Made by a program: the position numbers and the translations under genes
NCBI GenBank assembly: GCA_947069175.1
Contig: CAMTDV010000002.1
Location: 4,133,054-4,197,053, forward strand
Source of the DNA: Scalesia atractyloides
Lineage: Eukaryota; Streptophyta; Magnoliopsida; Asterales; Asteraceae
DNA length: 64,000 nt
Direction: 5' to 3'
The notes under the pieces: generated by a model
Databases searched by the model: none
What the model was told of the DNA's origin: nothing
Seen by the model: only the letters and a program-made list of their open reading frames with translations
In this document: positions 12,401 through 23,547 of the stretch, piece by piece
How the letters are laid out: every line of letters begins with the position of its first letter
Position numbering within the stretch: the first letter of the stretch is position 1

Positions 12401-14434
12401 ATGAAATAAAGCTGTATAAAGATTTAAATTCCAAAGAATGCAATTTAAAAGTGGAGCTGTTTGCTCCTATACTTGTGCTCAATTGAGGTAGAGTAGGTTT
12501 GCCTTTTCATATTGAAATCTATGTTCAAATCATGGGATTTGAGTTCTTAAAAGTAGGGACGAGCTCGGTACCGAACCGTATTGATCCCGAAAATCCCCCA
12601 AAGTGGGTACCGGTACCAAAGATGTTCGTACGGTACGGTATTTGACGCCAAAAATCAGTAATATACCGGTACTGTACCGAACCGAAAATACCAATCCCGA
12701 AAACGCCAAAAAATAGGTACCGAATTTCGATCGTACCGGTACCGAAATTTTCATCTCTATGTAAAAGAAACACCGGATACAGCTACTGCTGATAAGATTT
12801 AGATTTATTAGATGGGAATAATCATGGGCTTTGTTGAATATCATATAACCCTTTGTATTTAACTTATCTTTACACTTTATTAGGCTTTTACAAACTATTG
12901 TCGTTTTTGCCCTCCAAGACCAAACTTTAACTACTTTAGTGACAACCGTAGCATTTCTTCATCTGTATTTTGGTGAAGTGAACCTTCTAAGAAGGTGGAA
13001 TTGAAGTAAAAATCATCTTCATCTGTATTAGTCTGTCAAAATTGATCACGCGTCAAAATTGATTATGCGTATTGTATTATTTAACAATCCAATTTTTTGG
13101 ATAAAAAGTATATAGGAGGTTCTATGCAATAAACTTGACTTCGGGTGACTTTAGCCATGCGTGACCCATTTCCATTGATTACAAAGATGAAAGTAGTATA
13201 TTTCTTTTACCTGTTTGATCATTAGAGATGACACTTGACCCTAATTGACCCACTTTTCATGGTGTATTTGTTGCAGTGTCTGAAGTTTAAAACAGATCAG
13301 GCACAAGATGCTAAAAAGATGGAGAAGCTCAACAATATATTCTTCACCCTCATGGCTCGCGGTCCCGAAAGTATTACTATTACTCTTACCCTTTCACCTA
13401 TTTTCTTTCTTTTTATACTTTCTCCTTTGTATTTTACTCAATTTAGTTCTATAATTATATTGACCATGTTAGTTATTTATAAGAAAAAACCAAATAAGAA
13501 TGATAAATTTGTTTGTGGTTCAGTCTGACCCGTTTTAGCTAAAACTAAAAGACTCCATTTTGACCCAGTCCCACGTTGACCTCACCGCCTGACCTACCCA
13601 TTTTGCCACCTTTAAGCAAAAAACTGATCTGAGATATACCAACTCTGTTTTATCTAATTAAACATGATATTGGATATCTTCATAGTTGTTAAAAGCCATC
13701 GCCTCTTGCGCCTAGGCCCATTTTTCCAGGTGAGGCAATTGCGCGCTTTAATTCTCAAGGTGATGGTTCAGGTGTAGACTCCGGCAAGATTCCTGTCCGG
13801 CCAAATTCTCTAAATTCTGGCAAAATTCCAGCCGGATTTCTAGTTTTATCTTAGGAAAACTACTTTCTTTTTAGAACTTGTGGTACTAAATATATGATAA
13901 AATGTTATATAATAGCTTTTGTTTATTTTATTTGAAGAATATCACTATTTTTCTAATACATAATATATTTTTAAATTTTTTTCACTGTGCATTTTCTTTC
14001 TCAGGCCCTCCCCTTTTTTGCGCCTTGTGCCTAGGCCCAGGCAAAGGCCTATGCGCCTTAATAAGTAAAACACAATTCGACAATGTATTACCAGATTCCT
14101 ATAGCTGTTTTCATCATTGCTCTGTGTGTGTGTAGGGGGGGTCGCTTGAGAAACAATAGTATGTTGAGAACTGTGGAACTGCATAATGCATGTTTTAAAT
14201 GCGATACACATAAGGGTTATGTAACCGTCTCTGTATCTCTCTACATGTGCATTATCCCGTTCTTGCGGCTCTCAACAAATATTTGTTATGGATTTTTGTT
14301 AGCTTTTGCTATTAACAAACTGTCACCAACTTCTTTTCTTTCTTTCTTTTTTTTGTGCAGCTGATATAACAGAAGTCACAGGAAAAGAACAAACAGCCCA
14401 GCCTCCCAAAAGAGGAAGGGGAAGGAAGCAATAA
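9466..14434 (+). CDS. SRP9: SRP9, signal recognition particle 9 kDa protein (4 exons)
   Basis: Exons are 9466-9537, 9623-9691, 13277-13370 and 14361-14434. All junctions are GT/AG and the total is 309 bases, 102 residues plus stop, the usual plant length. The protein starts MVYIVSWDDFVERSVQLFR, continues TRYVMKYRHSDGKLVLKVTD, then CLKFKTDQAQDAKKMEKLNN, and ends in a basic tail (PPKRGRGRKQ). In eukaryotes SRP9 pairs with SRP14 on the Alu domain of SRP RNA and pauses translation while the ribosome is taken to the ER. Introns 1 and 3 are 85 and 990 bp; intron 2 is 3585 bp because MITEs have accumulated in it. No TATA box was evident, as is common for housekeeping genes. All splice phases agree and there is no stop or frameshift, so the gene looks functional. 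Confidence 0.96.
10082..10432. mobile_element. GCGC-rich MITE in SRP9 intron 2
   Basis: The 351-bp element has inverted ends, TCTTGGTTTTAAAATGCGCG on the left and its near-complement on the right (ACGCGTTTTAAAACCAAGA). TTATGA lies directly outside both ends (10076-10081, 10433-10438), the likely target duplication. Both halves are rich in GCGC and GCATC words around an AT-rich centre. There is no coding capacity; the superfamily is not certain. Confidence 0.7.
10480..11100. repeat. Decayed repeat with AGGCGC/CAAGGCG words, interrupted by a hAT MITE
   Basis: The flanks of the MITE at 10537-10865 (GGCTCACTCAAGGCAC before, CTAGGCTCAAGGTGC after, then GCACTAGGCGC near 11040) belong to a repeat related to those at 13685-14065 and 21060-21470. 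It must have been present before the MITE entered. The exact ends are not clear. Confidence 0.45.
10537..10865. mobile_element. Non-autonomous hAT-type MITE, AACCGG-rich
   Basis: The inverted ends are AGGTGTACAAA on the left and TTTGTACACCTC on the right, and the body is filled with AACCGG/CCGGTT words. The flanking 8-mers are TAGGCGCA and TAGGCTCA, 7 of 8 identical, which fits hAT. Ends and body resemble the larger hAT element at 36355-39506, so it may be a deletion derivative of that family. It lies in SRP9 intron 2. Confidence 0.7.
11430..12060. repeat. Repeat-like tract with GAATTCG and GGTAC words (SRP9 intron 2)
   Basis: The left part (CAGAATTCGCCC, GGTACATTTCGTACC) and the right part (GTACACCGTACCGG, CGTACCGAATTCG) share mirrored words around an AT-rich middle, as in hAT-type MITEs. 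Clean terminal repeats and a target duplication could not be fixed. Confidence 0.35.
12554..12759. mobile_element. hAT-type MITE, GGTACCG-rich (SRP9 intron 2)
   Basis: The ends are TAGGGACGAG on the left and CATCTCTA on the right, an imperfect inverted repeat of the TAGRGAYGA type. The 206-bp body repeats GGTACCG words in both orientations. The flanking 8-mers CTTAAAAG and TGTAAAAG agree at six of eight positions, consistent with an aged hAT duplication. Confidence 0.62.
13685..14065. mobile_element. MITE with GCGCCTAGGCCCA ends (SRP9 intron 3)
   Basis: The left end (GCGCCTAGGCCCA near 13708) and the right end (TGCCTAGGCCCAGGC, then GGCCTATGCGCCTTAATAA) mirror each other around an AT-rich core. 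It is related to the repeats at 10480-11100 and 21060-21470. The target duplication is not clear. Confidence 0.5.
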
Positions 14435-16390
14435 TTTTTAAGCATTTCATTGCTGGTTTTCTAGACTTGTCACAAAACCCCATTTTGCTAAATTTACAAA
14501 TATTAACCTTTTTTTTATAAGTTGTATGAATCCAGTAGATCTTTTGGGGTGAACTCTTTGCATATTTTATATTTCTACTTTTGCTTTGCATTGCAAAATC
14601 TCAGAATCTTATTCTATATGAAGCCTGATCTCCTCCATACACTTTACTTTTTAACTTTATCTTTAAACTTTGGTAAGATGCATTACATACACAATTAACA
14701 ATGGTAAGTGGATATACAGTGATAAGAATTTAGAAAACCAAAATAAACTAAAAGCATTATAAAATATTTTATGTATTCTTTTAGTAAATATTTTTAAGGG
14801 CCATCGTTTGTTGCCGATGAACGTCATACGTGTAACCAAGTTGTGTCGTAACATCACCTAAGGACCGTAAAAACCTTGCCTGGGATCATAGGTCTACGGT
14901 CCGCTCAGTGCTTGGACTGCTGTATTGGCAGCCGATGACCTTTTCATGCATTGGTATCCACATGGTCTTTCAAGGTGGAGGTCATGGGTTCGAATCTTAC
15001 CCGTAACAAAAATTGTTCTGAACAGAGCCAGGGGTTCTACTAAAGTGGGCCTTCTGGCGGTGGATTTTCTCTGGAATGGTGACAGGCCTGGTCACTAACG
15101 ACATAAATGACCAATACTTCGGCTGGTTGTCCGGTCACAACCCATCTATTTTCCGTTTAGCAACAAATGTCTACTGCATTTATATTATCAAACTCCACTA
15201 TGCAGGATTTGATTTTAACCCAAGATCTCTCATGTATTGAGAGAGCCTTTGCTAAGTATTCTAGAAGATTTTGATGTTATACCTCTTATCTATATGAACT
15301 AAATACACCCCAAATTCATTTAATCTCGTTTATTTTTAAAATGGTTTCTTCACCATTTTATTTTTAAACCTTAAATTTAATATAGTATTTATATCTTATG
15401 TAATATTCAAATATTTTCAAAATTAATTATGATGTTTTGATCGGTTCAGCTACAAAGGTGGTTGCGGATCTTGTACAACAATATCTCGACGTCGAAGAAC
15501 CCTAGCTTTGTTTTCAGTAGAATTGGTTTTGCTATTCAAAAGGTGGTCGCGGCACAACTTGTTATCCGTTTACCTGCCACTTTATTGTAAATTTCTAATG
15601 GTCTAAATTAATACTAAAGGCTAGTTTGAATTTGAAAATAATATCAGTCTAAATATATAAACTCAAGTTTGTAAATTGGAATACGAGATAAAGAAACAAA
15701 AACTTTAATTAAACCACACCATTTACAAAATACAAACTAAGTTTCATTTGATTCTGAATAACTAATTTCTAAGTTGTTACGAAGTCAAATGTTATTACCC
15801 ATATTTATAAACAAACATTAAACAGATCCACATAAAACACGACCTGAATACGACACTATTTTACAAGGTTTTGCATGACACATATAAATATGTGTCTGGT
15901 CGTCAACTCCACACGATTGACACCTTATGCTAATCATGATTACAATGTTCATTATCTTTGTGACTCATTTATCAAATTTATACCAAATTTAGGTTTTACC
16001 AGTATCTAATCAAATCTGTTCATTGAACTTACTTTAAAAGCCCATGGAACTTAGGTTAACCAATTTGGTTACCTAAAACACCAATTTCACAAAATGGGTC
16101 AAATTCAGAAGATAATTGCAATTTCACAAATGGTTTAACCAACACGTTTACTATGATATTCATTCAATATAGCTCAACAATATTGGAACCTACCTATATT
16201 TAAAACTCACCTTGAGTCAGAATTAATCATTTTCAATAGAAATGTATACATGCATACATTTAAGTTGTTTATTTAAATGAAATAAAAATCATATCATGAA
16301 ATGAATTTTAGTATCATTTTTCTAACTATAGTAAATCAGAAAAATGCTTCATTTTCAACTATGCATTTGTACTTTACTACTTAAGATAAC
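14435..16390. other. SRP9 3' region and intergenic DNA with a possible SINE
   Basis: The first few hundred bases would hold the SRP9 3' untranslated region. From about 14930 to 15140 there is a GC-richer block with a B box (GGTTCGAATCT near 14990) and tRNA-like flanks, suggesting an old tRNA-derived SINE without a clear tail. No gene is visible in 15200-16390, which is AT-rich. Confidence 0.4.
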
Positions 16391-16413
16391 ATCATGTTGA
16401 AAGTATCAAGCCC

Positions 16414-16456
16414 CTTATAAGAAAGCCTTCGTTCCCTTTCATAACCGATGTGGGAT
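16414..16456 (-). promoter_or_regulatory. Possible snRNA-type promoter (USE plus TATA), minus strand
   Basis: The minus strand has ATCCCACATCG (16446-16456), a match to the plant upstream sequence element RTCCCACATCG. TTATAAG (16414-16420) lies 25 bp downstream. In plants that spacing is typical of Pol III snRNA genes such as U6; Pol II types are about 10 bp longer. A transcript would begin near 16390. The downstream sequence is not U6, U3 or 7SL as far as can be recognised. Copies of this motif pair are also scattered in plant genomes without a gene. Confidence 0.35.
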
Positions 16457-17328
16457 ATCGCAACATATATTTTTAAATTGAAATTATCTGATGAAATAAA
16501 TCAGAAAAATTATAAGAAAATAAGTGAAAATGATCGTTCTAGTCGAGGAGCCCATATCCATAGAAACCATGAACAAAGACACAAAATGCTTATTTTCTGT
16601 GAGCTTTTATATAAAGGTTCTTGCTTTTTCAATCAAAGTGAAAAAAGACGCTTGAAAAGGGTTTATTCTTTTATAAAAAAAGTGATACTAAATTTGTCTA
16701 AGTTTTGTTGCATGATTTACAAGTTGCTATCGCGTGGCATTAATCCGCAATAAGTGCATTGCGCATATGAATGTTATACGTTACACGTTATGTTTCATAA
16801 TTTACGAGTCGTATGACACGTACGTGTAAATTTTGTTGCACGTTTTACAACTCAATATGACTGTCACTATGTGTGCTATATTATTTTTACTCATTAAGGC
16901 TTGTTAAAAATAATTGTGTCATCTACATTTTTTTTATCATAAGTAACATTAATCTATCATGAAACACCTCAATATGACTGTTTAATATTCTGTCATGATA
17001 CGTCATACGTTGGTACATAATAAATTAGATCGATTAATACCAATTAAACTGATTATATAGAAAAAAAATAATGGGGTTGTTTACTGTAATCAATTTAATA
17101 TTTAAATTATATTGCCGAGGATGAATTTAGTTTTACTAAAATTTTTAAGCCAAGAGTAAAAACATATTTTAGTTAGGGAATAATAATTTAACTTTTAAAA
17201 GAGAATGGTGGTTGCCAAATGCCGATAGGGGAATATATTTTGGAATTGAAAGATTATATTCAAAATGTCCTCAAACGTTCATGATAAAATATGTGATACT
17301 GTTGGCTTTTATTGAAAGTATAAAATAT
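16457..17328. other. AT-rich intergenic DNA
   Basis: No gene or repeat end was recognised. A 101-codon open frame at 16448-16753 shows no domain, is lysine-rich, and is best taken as chance. Confidence 0.5.
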
Positions 17329-17552
17329 AATATTCTTTAACGTGTGATGGTACAACGTGTGATGGTACAATGTGAAATTACGCATGTTATAAAACTTAAA
17401 ATTCTAATCACGCATGAACTAAAAAACATAATCACGCATGGAGAAATACCGTAATCATGCATGGTTATGATTTTTGTTCATATGTGATTAGGGTTTTTAG
17501 TTTTATAACATGCGTAATTTCATATCGTATCATCGCACGTTAAGGAATATTG
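17329..17552. mobile_element. Foldback MITE with arms of about 100 bp
   Basis: The two halves are imperfect inverted copies. The left arm has AATATTCTTTAACGTG, then GAAATTACGCATGTTATAAA, then CTAATCACGCATGAAC; the right arm carries the complements in reverse order. A 15-base word (CGTGTGATGGTACAA) is tandemly duplicated in the left arm only. There is no coding capacity. Confidence 0.72.
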
Positions 17553-17582
17553 TACGTTAATAGTCCCCTATATATATAGGGG

Positions 17583-17860
17583 TTAGTTAACGTACAATTA
17601 GCCTTAACATACGATGCATACGCAATGAGAAATCCGCATGTTATAAATCTCAAAAACGAAATCCCGCAAGTTTGAACACATAAAAACCCGCATGTACACT
17701 TTAACTATATAACATGCGGATTACTTCCATAAAAACAAAAAACCGCATGTTACACATCCCTACCCAAAATCCGCATGTTATATCTCTCAAATCCGTATGT
17801 TATGTTTTGGTCGCGTACGCATCGTACGTTAATTGATATTATACAGTACTGTTTCTCTCT
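17583..17860. mobile_element. Second foldback MITE of the same group
   Basis: The outer arms of about 33 bp, ending inward in CATACGATGCATACGC and GCGTACGCATCGTACG, are inverted. The inside repeats CCGCATGTTATA words. The core TTAACGTACGATG is shared with the foldback directly to the left, and a looser relative lies at 39890-40145. Confidence 0.65.
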
Positions 17861-17892
17861 CTCTCTCAATATATATATATATATATATATAA
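17852..17892. repeat. (CT)n followed by (AT)n microsatellite
   Basis: A short CT run passes directly into a perfect AT/TA dinucleotide run. Confidence 0.9.
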
Positions 17893-18261
17893 TTTTAATC
17901 AAATATTTATTAACTGTATATTTTTGTTTGAGTGTTTAACAATTAAACGTACGTTTTTTTAAACTTTTTTATAGTCAAATACATACATTTTGTATGAAAT
18001 ATAGCATACTCAATAGGGTTGAAACATGTGGACTAAACATATATGTTATATATAGTCATATAGATACTTATACCATACAACATGAGCAGATTCACGTTAT
18101 ATGTTGTAACATCGCCTTAAGAAAAAGGAAACTGAAGACTAAAATTACAATACGAAGTGTTACATATTATAGACTTAATGACTTATATTGTTATGTACAT
18201 TTTAACCTCTTAGGATCAGTATAATCATATTAAGAGAATAAACAAAATGAGTTGATACAAA

Positions 18262-19180
18262 GAATATGAATATTTTAGAATGAAAGTGTATTTGCATATC
18301 ATTATTTTTAATCAAGTTTAGAAAGAGCATGTTTAAATCCCACACATAATATAATTCCACAAACATTGCTGTCAAGATAATGTTATTTAGTCCTAGTTAT
18401 AATCTTATAGGTGAACAATATTATATATACTTATATCTAGGGTGATAATGAGCCCGTGCTAATCTAGTTTCAAAATCTATTTATAAAGCTAGCTTCAGTT
18501 AGTTATAATCATATTATCTATCTAGGATAACATAATCATTCATATGTATTAGGAGAATACCCTTTTAATTGAGAAAACCTATAACAATCTAATCTTCGGA
18601 TATTTTTTTCTTTTGAAAAAATCACACATGTAATATACATTTTTAAGAGTTTTAAGAAAAAAAAAACAAAACAAAACAAAAACCAAAAAAGCACGAGAGG
18701 ATATTTTATAATAAAATAAACAAGTTTTGCGCAACATGACTGTAACATATGTTACACAAAAACTTGTTTATTTATTTATTTTTTAGATCTGGTCGGCGTT
18801 TTTTTGATTTTTTTTGCTCAAAACCCTTAAAAACATGTATATTACATGTGTAATTTTTTTTAAAAACAAAAAAATATCGGGAGATTAGAGTTTCATAAGT
18901 TTTCTCAGTTAAAAAGTTTCTTATTTATCCTTTTCCATATAATCATACTTCAAATATTAAAAAAAATTAATTAGTGGATACGAATAATATGAATTTTAGA
19001 ATGCATGTGTATTTACATATCATGATTTTTAATCACGTGATTATATTTTTTTTTTATAAATTGTAATAACTAGGAAGTTTAGAAAATCATGTGTAGAACC
19101 CACACGTAATATAATTGAATAAGTAAAATTAAATTGATATGGTTGTTGCACACACATTACTGTCATGGTAACTTTATTTT
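18262..19180. repeat. Direct repeats flanking a 400-bp hairpin
   Basis: A unit at 18262-18390 (GTGTATTTGCATATCATNA, then CCCACACATAATATAATT) recurs, diverged, at 18980-19180 (GTGTATTTACATATCATGA, CCCACACGTAATATAATT). Between them, 18545-18945 forms a long imperfect hairpin centred near 18752 on GTAACATATGTTAC. Its arms carry CACATGTAATATACAT and the complement. It looks like a foldback element with a duplicated host flank. Confidence 0.6.
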
Positions 19181-19534
19181 GATACATTTTCCTTTTCTAT
19201 TTTTTTAAAGGCAAATTTGATTAACTAAAAACACTAGCAAGAACCTGGCCTTAAACATACAGACTCCAAAGTAACAAAGAAAACATTACAAAATCACAAA
19301 ATTTCTTCAATTTGACTCATCAAGGTCAATCATACGTTTGATCCACAGAAACCCTAACACTTATAGGTGTACAATACATTTACAAAAATTTTGGTTCGTT
19401 AGTAATTCTTTATAGGCGATATCGGCTCATTTAATATTTATTCAATACTTGACTATTTTACTTATATCAATATAAAAACTGTTTTTATACATGTTTATAG
19501 CTATAATCCTTGTATATAACATAGTATGTTATAT

Positions 19535-20898
19535 GAAAAGGGATCAAAAGAAAACGATTGGAAGTGTGAAAACGGATTCTGGTCAGACACGTGTCAGAGG
19601 GGGTGCTAAATGATATGCGGGGTACGATTGTCATTGTTTAAGTCCGCTTAATAGATGACGTTATAATTCATTTTAAAACAAAAGTCCATCAGATATCACG
19701 TGTTGTTCTTTATTCTTGTTTCTTTGGTGTTTTATTTTCAAAGCAATTTTTTTTTTGAAAAATGTCGTTATGTCCTTCAACTTAGAATCAATATTCGGCG
19801 TTTTTATTATTTAGAACTTACCAATGGCGTTTTACACCTTGTTACGCATATCTGAATTATGACGTTTTCGTTAAAATATTTTTGGGTTACAGTATATCTG
19901 TTATTCTTATAGTTTATCATTAAACTAATGGTTTGTTCATTATGGCGTTTTCACCTTCTTCCCCTGCAGCAGCCACTTCATGTGTAGATCTGTCAGTTGA
20001 ATTAATCTCTTATATCTTATAAAGGTAAATAGTTTGGCGTTCTTGCCGTTCCTAAATTCATTATATTTCATTAATAATTCAAAACATTACAACTAAGACG
20101 AAATCAAAGTAAACTAATAGTCTTCTGTGGATGATATTACATCAAAGATGTACTCATCGCTTTGATCATCACTTTTTTCAGACTTGTCATCATCATCTAT
20201 TTCATTGGCGTATAATGTCATAATCTCGTTTAGCCTTTTACACATCCTATATTTAAATATCATCACAACCCTAGATGTTGCATCGTCGAATGTGCTAAAT
20301 CATAGAGTTTTTCAAGAAGGTGTACTTTATCTGTGTTTAGCACTTCGTCCATCGTCAATAAATAATCCACCCTGTCTTCATTTCGAGGGTGTATCTCCAT
20401 GAAACGATAGTTGCAATTTTTCTTCCTATCAGAGTTTTTTGTTTTGAGATTTGGCGTTTGGTTAAAGATGACGTTTTAGTATGATCAATTGAAAGTGATA
20501 ATGGAAGTGATGGTAACGTCGTTTATATAATGATCTTATTGGCGTGTAGTTTAAGAGGGAATTTTTTGTAATAAAAACTTTCAGTTACTGTTTGTTCACA
20601 TCTATTTGTTAAATCTGCAACACGTTTTATCATTAAGTTTTGTCGTTTTGTATCAATGGCGTTTTAGATAGATATGCCGTTTCATTTGAATAGCGTTTTG
20701 CTCATTAGTGTGGCATTTTGTATTAGAGCAGTAAAAAGACCCTTTTACCCTTAATGAAACACGTCCAAATAATAAAGGTTGATGTTATTTACGAAACGTC
20801 ACTGCGTCATTTTAATCCATAGATTGTTTTGATCCAACGGATGAGGAGCGTTCTTACCGTTTTCACATTTTTAGGCGTTTTCTCTAAATCCTTACCCT
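19535..20898. mobile_element. Non-autonomous Mutator-like element (9-bp target duplication)
   Basis: ATGTTATAT lies directly outside both ends (19526-19534 and 20899-20907), a perfect 9-bp duplication, the mark of Mutator-like elements. The ends are imperfect inverted repeats sharing AGAAAACG and TGTGAAAACGG. The body of 1364 bp repeats GGCGTTTT words on both strands. There is no MULE transposase, but a minus-strand acidic coding remnant lies at 20115-20400. Confidence 0.75.
20115..20400 (-). pseudogene. Acidic coding remnant inside the MULE, unknown origin
   Basis: From an ATG at 20400 one frame reads MEIHPRNEDRVDYLLTMDEV and NTDKVHLLEKLYDLA. After a frame change near 20290 another reads VVMIFKYRMCKRLNEIM and an acidic end (IDDDDKSEKSDDQSDEY) to a stop at 20115. 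The pieces read like one protein with a frameshift, possibly a captured host fragment or the element's own protein. No family is recognised. Confidence 0.35.
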
Positions 20899-20923
20899 AT
20901 GTTATATAGTTATTTTTGTCATA

Positions 20924-20924
<1 letters not shown>

Positions 20925-20990
<66 letters not shown>
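20925..20990. repeat. (AT)n microsatellite
   Basis: A perfect dinucleotide run of about 33 units just outside the MULE. Confidence 0.95.
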
Positions 20991-20994
<4 letters not shown>

Positions 20995-20999
20995 GTAAT

Positions 21000-23530
21000 A
21001 ATAATTATTACTTAGTTATTTACTATATAAAACTAAAGATATTATAATTATATGATTACCAAGTTTTTTTAGACTCATGAGTTTGGTGAAGGCTCATGTA
21101 GGCATACACCTAGGTTCTCTTTATAAGGCCTAGCGTAACTTTCTCGTTTCGATTAAAAGCATCAATTTCAGGCTCTCAGGCGTAATTTTTAGGAGAAGTT
21201 CTGACAAAATTCTAGCAAAAAATCGTTTGAAAATTACTCAAACAATTATACCAACCCTAAAAAAAGCTTGGAATCAACCTAAACTAGCCCTAAAGAAACC
21301 TAAAACATGAATAGAACCCTTAAAAATCGTATTTTTAATTATATGGCTAGCCTAAAAAACGCTTGCTTTTTAAACACCTTATACCGAGGGTCAAGACTCA
21401 TCTTTTATGCCTTAGATAATTGTGCTCTTGAGTATCTCACGAGCAACTCAGTTTCATAATTTTTTTCACAGAAATAAACTATTCAAATCCTCTTTCATTT
21501 TTATCAATTTATTCAATAAAAAAGGGTTAAAACAAAGATAAGAAATTTGTTTTTTCTTTCACTAAACCTTGGAACCGCATAGTCAAAGCCATACTAGAAA
21601 ACAAACTAAATTAATTGTACGCTTGAAAAAAGTGAATCAGTCACGTCTCAAGCTGAGATTTATGTTTCGTGAGTTTTATTTCAGCGAAAATCACTAAAAT
21701 AAACGTTGACTTACCCATAATAAACATTCAAAGTGAATACTCATAAAGTGAATACCTCTTTCTAATTTTTAAACGGCAATATTTGTTTTCATACGATAAT
21801 AATTTTTTAGTTTAAACGGCAATATTTGTTTTCATACGATAATAATTTTTCAGAAAATTTACACCAAATTACTAAAATTTCCCTCATAGTGAATCAGTCA
21901 TGTCTCAAGCTGAGATTTATGGTTAGTGAGTTTTATTTATGGGAAAATCACTAAAATTGACGATGACTTATCTAAAATTACCAAAATAAACATTCAAGGA
22001 GATTTAGTGGCGGGGAGATTTGGGTTCTCTAATGGAGACCCAAGTTCAATCTCCACTTGTGTTACTTTGGTGAATTAGACAATGATGGATAAAGCATAGC
22101 CTCCTTGTAGAGGTGCCAGGCTCTATCTTGATCCCATTTCGTTCCATCATGTGTTACGCCAGAGAAATCTGCTCTTGTGGTGGACGACTGTCAAGTGACA
22201 GTTGACGGTATGGTTTCATGAGGGAACACCCAAGCTAAACTCTGAAGCCAGTGTGACCCGGTTAAAACAACACAGTCAAACAATAGTAGGGCAACATGGC
22301 TCTCCAATTTGGGTAGCACGATAGCCTAATAAAAGAAGATTTACTCATAGAGATTTCACACAGGGGAAGAGTCTATTTGGTCTTTTTCTCTCTTATTTCT
22401 CTCATAATTTTTAAACGACGATTTTCATACGATAATACTTTTTAAGAAAAACTATACCAAATTAAATATCATTTTGTTCTAGATGTAACTTTTTTTAAAG
22501 TATTACCGTATGACGAAGTTATATTCGTTTAAGAATCGTGAAAAAAAAAATAAAAGAGGAAAAGACTACGTATAGAGACTTATGGAGTGTAGGGACTTCA
22601 CTTATGAACCCATGAAAGCCTCTAACCCAAATGGCTCGGGACCATCTAAAGTCTCTATGTGTAGTCTTTTTCTTTTTTATTTTCCTAATTATTTTAAATA
22701 AACATAACTTTTTCATACTATAAAATTTTTGTAAGGGATTACATCAAATTAAAATCATTTTATTTTCTTTATTTGTTTCATTTTATTTTCTTTATTTGTT
22801 TCATTCTTGTAGTCGTATTATTTAAAAAATAATCTTTTCATTCTAAATATATATTTTGATATTTATATGTTATGAAATATAAAAATTTTATATGCTACAA
22901 ACTTTTTTTGAGACTAATATCATAAATTGTTTACATTTTTAAATATATCAAATATTATTAAGGTGATGATGATATGTATGTTATTAATTATAATTTAATA
23001 TATTATATAGATTTTTGAAACATAAAATTATAAAAGAAAGTAAATATATATATACACACACATGAGAATATAACGGATATATCCGGTACCGGCGGGTATG
23101 CTCGATACCCGATAAGTAAATACCTATCAAATGCCCGACAGGTAATGGGCCGAGCATGGAATAAGATTTTACAACTAGTTGTGATTAGCTATACCTAAAA
23201 TATACCCAACCCATTATCATCCCTCAATATATTGTCTTCACACCGCATTGTATGAACACCCCTCTACTTGTTTAAAATGTGTTATTCTCCAATTTTCAAA
23301 CATTTATTTTGAATGTCATAAAATTTAAAACCAAAATAATGTTTTGAACCTTAAAAAGTCATAAAAAAAAATCACTAATCAACATATTTTCACTAAAAAG
23401 CAACTTATTATTTAATTAAAACACATGCTTATGGGAACGTATGCAACTTCCATTTCTTGATCATGACAACCATAACCCTTCAATGGAGTCCACCTTAGCA
23501 ACATAATCACTCACCCCACTCATTTATCCC
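21000..23530. repeat. Repeat-rich intergenic DNA upstream of the WRKY gene
   Basis: No gene is seen. 21060-21470 holds AGGCGC/CCTAGG-type repeat words. 21631-21885 and 21888-22120 are diverged direct copies (shared CTCAAGCTGAGATTTATG), with a 43-base unit duplicated at 21770-21852. 22005-22310 has a B-box-like AGTTCAATCTC and may be a SINE relative. 22545-22690 is an inverted repeat (AAAGACTACGTATAGAGAC and its complement) of hairpin-MITE type. 23060-23230 is a CCGGTACC-type MITE fragment. Confidence 0.5.
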
Positions 23531-23540
23531 CAAATTTCAC

Positions 23541-23547
23541 TATAAAT
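23541..23547 (+). promoter_or_regulatory. TATA box of the WRKY gene
   Basis: TATAAAT lies 132 bases upstream of the WRKY ATG in otherwise mixed sequence, a normal TATA distance for an untranslated leader of about 100 bases. Confidence 0.5.

Noticed and set aside
13235..13528. Continuous frame covering SRP9 exon 3
   Set aside because: Its first and last parts are intron sequence; GT/AG sites and phases show only 13277-13370 is exon.
16448..16753. 101-codon open frame
   Set aside because: Lysine- and asparagine-rich, no domain, and begins within the promoter-like motif; likely chance.
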